The notes below the pieces were generated by a model that saw only the letters and a list, made by a program, of their open reading frames with translations, ran no database searches and was not told the DNA's origin. From Phaseolus vulgaris (taxonomy: Eukaryota; Streptophyta; Magnoliopsida; Fabales; Fabaceae): DNA of 64,000 bases. Below are positions 62,413-64,000 of this stretch, one piece after another (the stretch's first letter is position 1; each line of letters starts with the position of its first letter). The position numbers and the translations under genes are program-made. The DNA lies in assembly GCF_000499845.2 (NCBI RefSeq), contig NC_023749.2, positions 24,953,726 to 25,017,725 of the forward strand, in the 5' to 3' direction.

Positions 62413-63475
62413 TGTTAGAATTAATGGCTTAAACAAGAGGGGGGGGGGGTGAATTGTTTGTCAATTTTTTTTCGAAAAGATTGATTAAGAATGAATTTTT
62501 AACAACAATCATAGAAAAAGTAATCAAGGAAGTCATCAAACAATGTAAATGAAACTGTTTTGCAGAATTTCAATTGGTTGAAACTTCATTTTAACCGGTT
62601 GTTTATGGCAGCAACAAAAACAAAAGAGGTGATCTTGATCTACACAACCAATTTATTATCTAGTATCATGTGTGTAAATTGATTATCTAGTATCAGGTAA
62701 GACGACCTGGCTTGGTGTCAGTATGACTACCTGAGTACAGGCACCCTGCGTATAAATTTGGTTATCTAATATCAGGTAAGATGACATGGCTCAGTGTCAG
62801 TATGACTATCCAAGTACAGGCACCCTGCGTGTAAATTGGTTATCTAGTATCAGGTAAGACGACCTAGCTTAGTGTCAGTACGACTAGTAGAACATGGGAG
62901 CTTTGATGAAACTAAATCTGTGATAAGAGCTTGATGCTTTGCTGCCTTGATCGAAGCTTAGTTTCAGGATGTTTAGAATTTGTGTAAAGTTCATTCTTAA
63001 TCCTATGCACAAGCTGAATCAATCTGTTTTGAAAGAGAAAAATGTTTTTCTAAGCCATGTGAAAAACAACCGGTTAATTTCACGGTTTAGTCGGTTGCTT
63101 TACACCCAGCTGTTTGAAGGTTTTCAAAATTGATTTTGACTTGGTTGACTAACTGTCAAAACCAATTCAACCGGTTAAAACGAAATTTCAACCGGTTGAT
63201 TGTCACATTTCTTAACAGTTTTTTAAAAACCTGTTAAATATGTTTTCAGTTGAATTAAAACTGTTTTGGTTCATAATTAACTGCCTAAAACGGCTAGATT
63301 TAAAAGCTATAAATATGGTTTCTCTTTATATTAAAAAACACACAGAAAGTAAGATTGAAAATGATTTTGAGAAGAGTTTTGATTCAAAGTTTTGCAAGAT
63401 TGCCTAAAGACTGTGCATTGGTTCAGGAAGTGATCTTAGGAGCTCTGTGATTCCTGAAATATCAGATGTAATCTG
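62413..63475. mobile_element. Composite copia-LTR sequence inserted in gypsy protease
   Basis: The left end TGTTAGAATTAATGGC, then a G11 run and TGAATTGTTT, looks like the antisense end of a SIRE-like LTR (compare CTAACA ends at 20077 and 26616). From about 62880 the sequence instead resembles the LTR in sense orientation (GTGAAAAACAACC, TTGGTTGACT, CTATAAATATGG). It holds motif doublets at 62571/62592, 63067/63088 and 63168/63189 and a 79-bp tandem repeat. The exact structure is unresolved. Confidence 0.6.
62672..62888. repeat. 79-bp tandem repeat, 2.7 copies
   Basis: Units start at 62672, 62750 and 62829 with GTRTAAATT. Each contains TATCAGGTAAGA and GTGTCAGTAYGACTA; full units end AGTACAGGCACCCTGC. 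Lengths are 78 and 79 bp, and the third copy is partial. Confidence 0.85.
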
Positions 63476-64000
63476 TGTTAGAATATATGGCATTAAAAGA
63501 AAGGGGGGGGGGGGGTGAATTGTTTAAGAGAGGTTTTTGAAATCTTTTTAAAGTTTAACAAAATTCTTTGTGTGAATCCAAAACAGAAATTAGGTTATCC
63601 AAGAATATAAGCACTAAACCAGCAAAGCAACATAAAAACAATCGGTTGTTTATACCAGAAAAGCTTAAAACAGAATTTAAATGAGTTTAAGGTAAGAGAG
63701 AGATACATCAACAATTTATACTGATTCACTCTTAAGCCAAGAGCTACATCCAGTCCCCAAAAAACTACTGGATAATCCACTAAGTAATCAAACCAGATTA
63801 CAATACACAAACCACCAAAGTAGTGACCTTGAACCCTTTAAGAAACACACTCCCTTTGGCAAATCACACACCAAGAGTATTGATCTTGACCACCTCAAGA
63901 GCACACAACACTCCTTGGCAACACAACACTAGAAATACAGAAGGTTGAGAAGGGATTACACTTGTTTACAGAACAAACTGAAATCAATACAATTGCAATC
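63476..64000 (-). mobile_element. SIRE-like copia LTR, antisense, running off the window
   Basis: Starts TGTTAGAATATATGGC and, in reverse complement, aligns over its length with the LTRs at 19004-20077 and 25500-26616 (AACAAAATTCTTTG, TATACTGATTCAC, GAGCTACATCCAGTCCCC). It has a G13 run at 63503-63515 where those LTRs have only ACCTT. It is inserted in the preceding composite LTR sequence. Confidence 0.88.

Noticed and set aside
19191..63210. CRISPR-like array interpretation of the regularly spaced palindromes
   Set aside because: Only pairs, not arrays, with no unique spacers of constant length, in a plant retrotransposon context.
1..64000. tRNA, rRNA or other structured RNA genes
   Set aside because: No cloverleaf, rRNA or snRNA signature was noticed, though a covariance search was not possible.

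Overview
This is a plant nuclear genome window, most likely from a phaseoloid legume such as Vigna or Phaseolus. That placement is an inference from the SIRE-type copia families and from how closely the host proteins follow legume-type sequences. The AT-rich intergenic DNA, introns with GT-AG borders and dense nested transposons support a plant genome. There are three intact multi-exon host genes. BUB1, a spindle-checkpoint kinase, is on the minus strand at 4830-11912 (14 exons, 534 codons plus stop counted as 535). RING1, a polycomb RING-finger E3 ligase, is on the plus strand at 27623-33488 (10 exons, 453 aa). TPX2, a spindle assembly factor, is on the minus strand at 54742-59124 (18 exons, 754 aa). 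All three were assembled by hand from splice sites and the reading frames close without a break.

Almost everything else is mobile DNA. From left to right: the 3' end and LTR of a SIRE-like copia element (1-~2400); BUB1 with a 1.2-kb MULE deletion derivative in an intron (6622-7838, perfect 9-bp target duplication); a related pair of gypsy-type repeat copies (13002-13692 and 14952-~16111); a gypsy solo LTR with perfect 5-bp duplication (17313-18105); a second gypsy solo LTR (18528-26808) split by a decayed copia element (19004-26616), whose gag is itself split by a Harbinger/Tourist-like element (20420-21396); RING1; two more gypsy solo LTRs (34249-35833 and 36131-36981); a LINE remnant (37300-38215); a complete 8.9-kb CACTA element with TIRs and 3-bp duplication (38910-47775) coding for a TNP2 transposase and a second protein with an Ulp1-like protease end; another gypsy solo LTR (49925-50781); a non-autonomous hAT element with perfect 8-bp duplication (51732-52805); TPX2; and the 5' LTR and broken gag of a gypsy element (60101-62412) cut within its protease by copia LTR sequence that runs to the window end.

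The most unusual signal is a palindromic motif, AACAACCGGTTGTT and variants, in the copia elements. It occurs as doublets exactly 21 bp apart, in LTRs, in coding DNA and in two different families (19191-63210). The copia LTR at 1261 has a comparable set of doublets 20 bp apart. BUB1 and TPX2 act in the same mitotic process. BUB1 has an E2F-type site just upstream and TPX2 has a cluster of MSA-like (MYB3R) sites, which fits S/G2-M expression.
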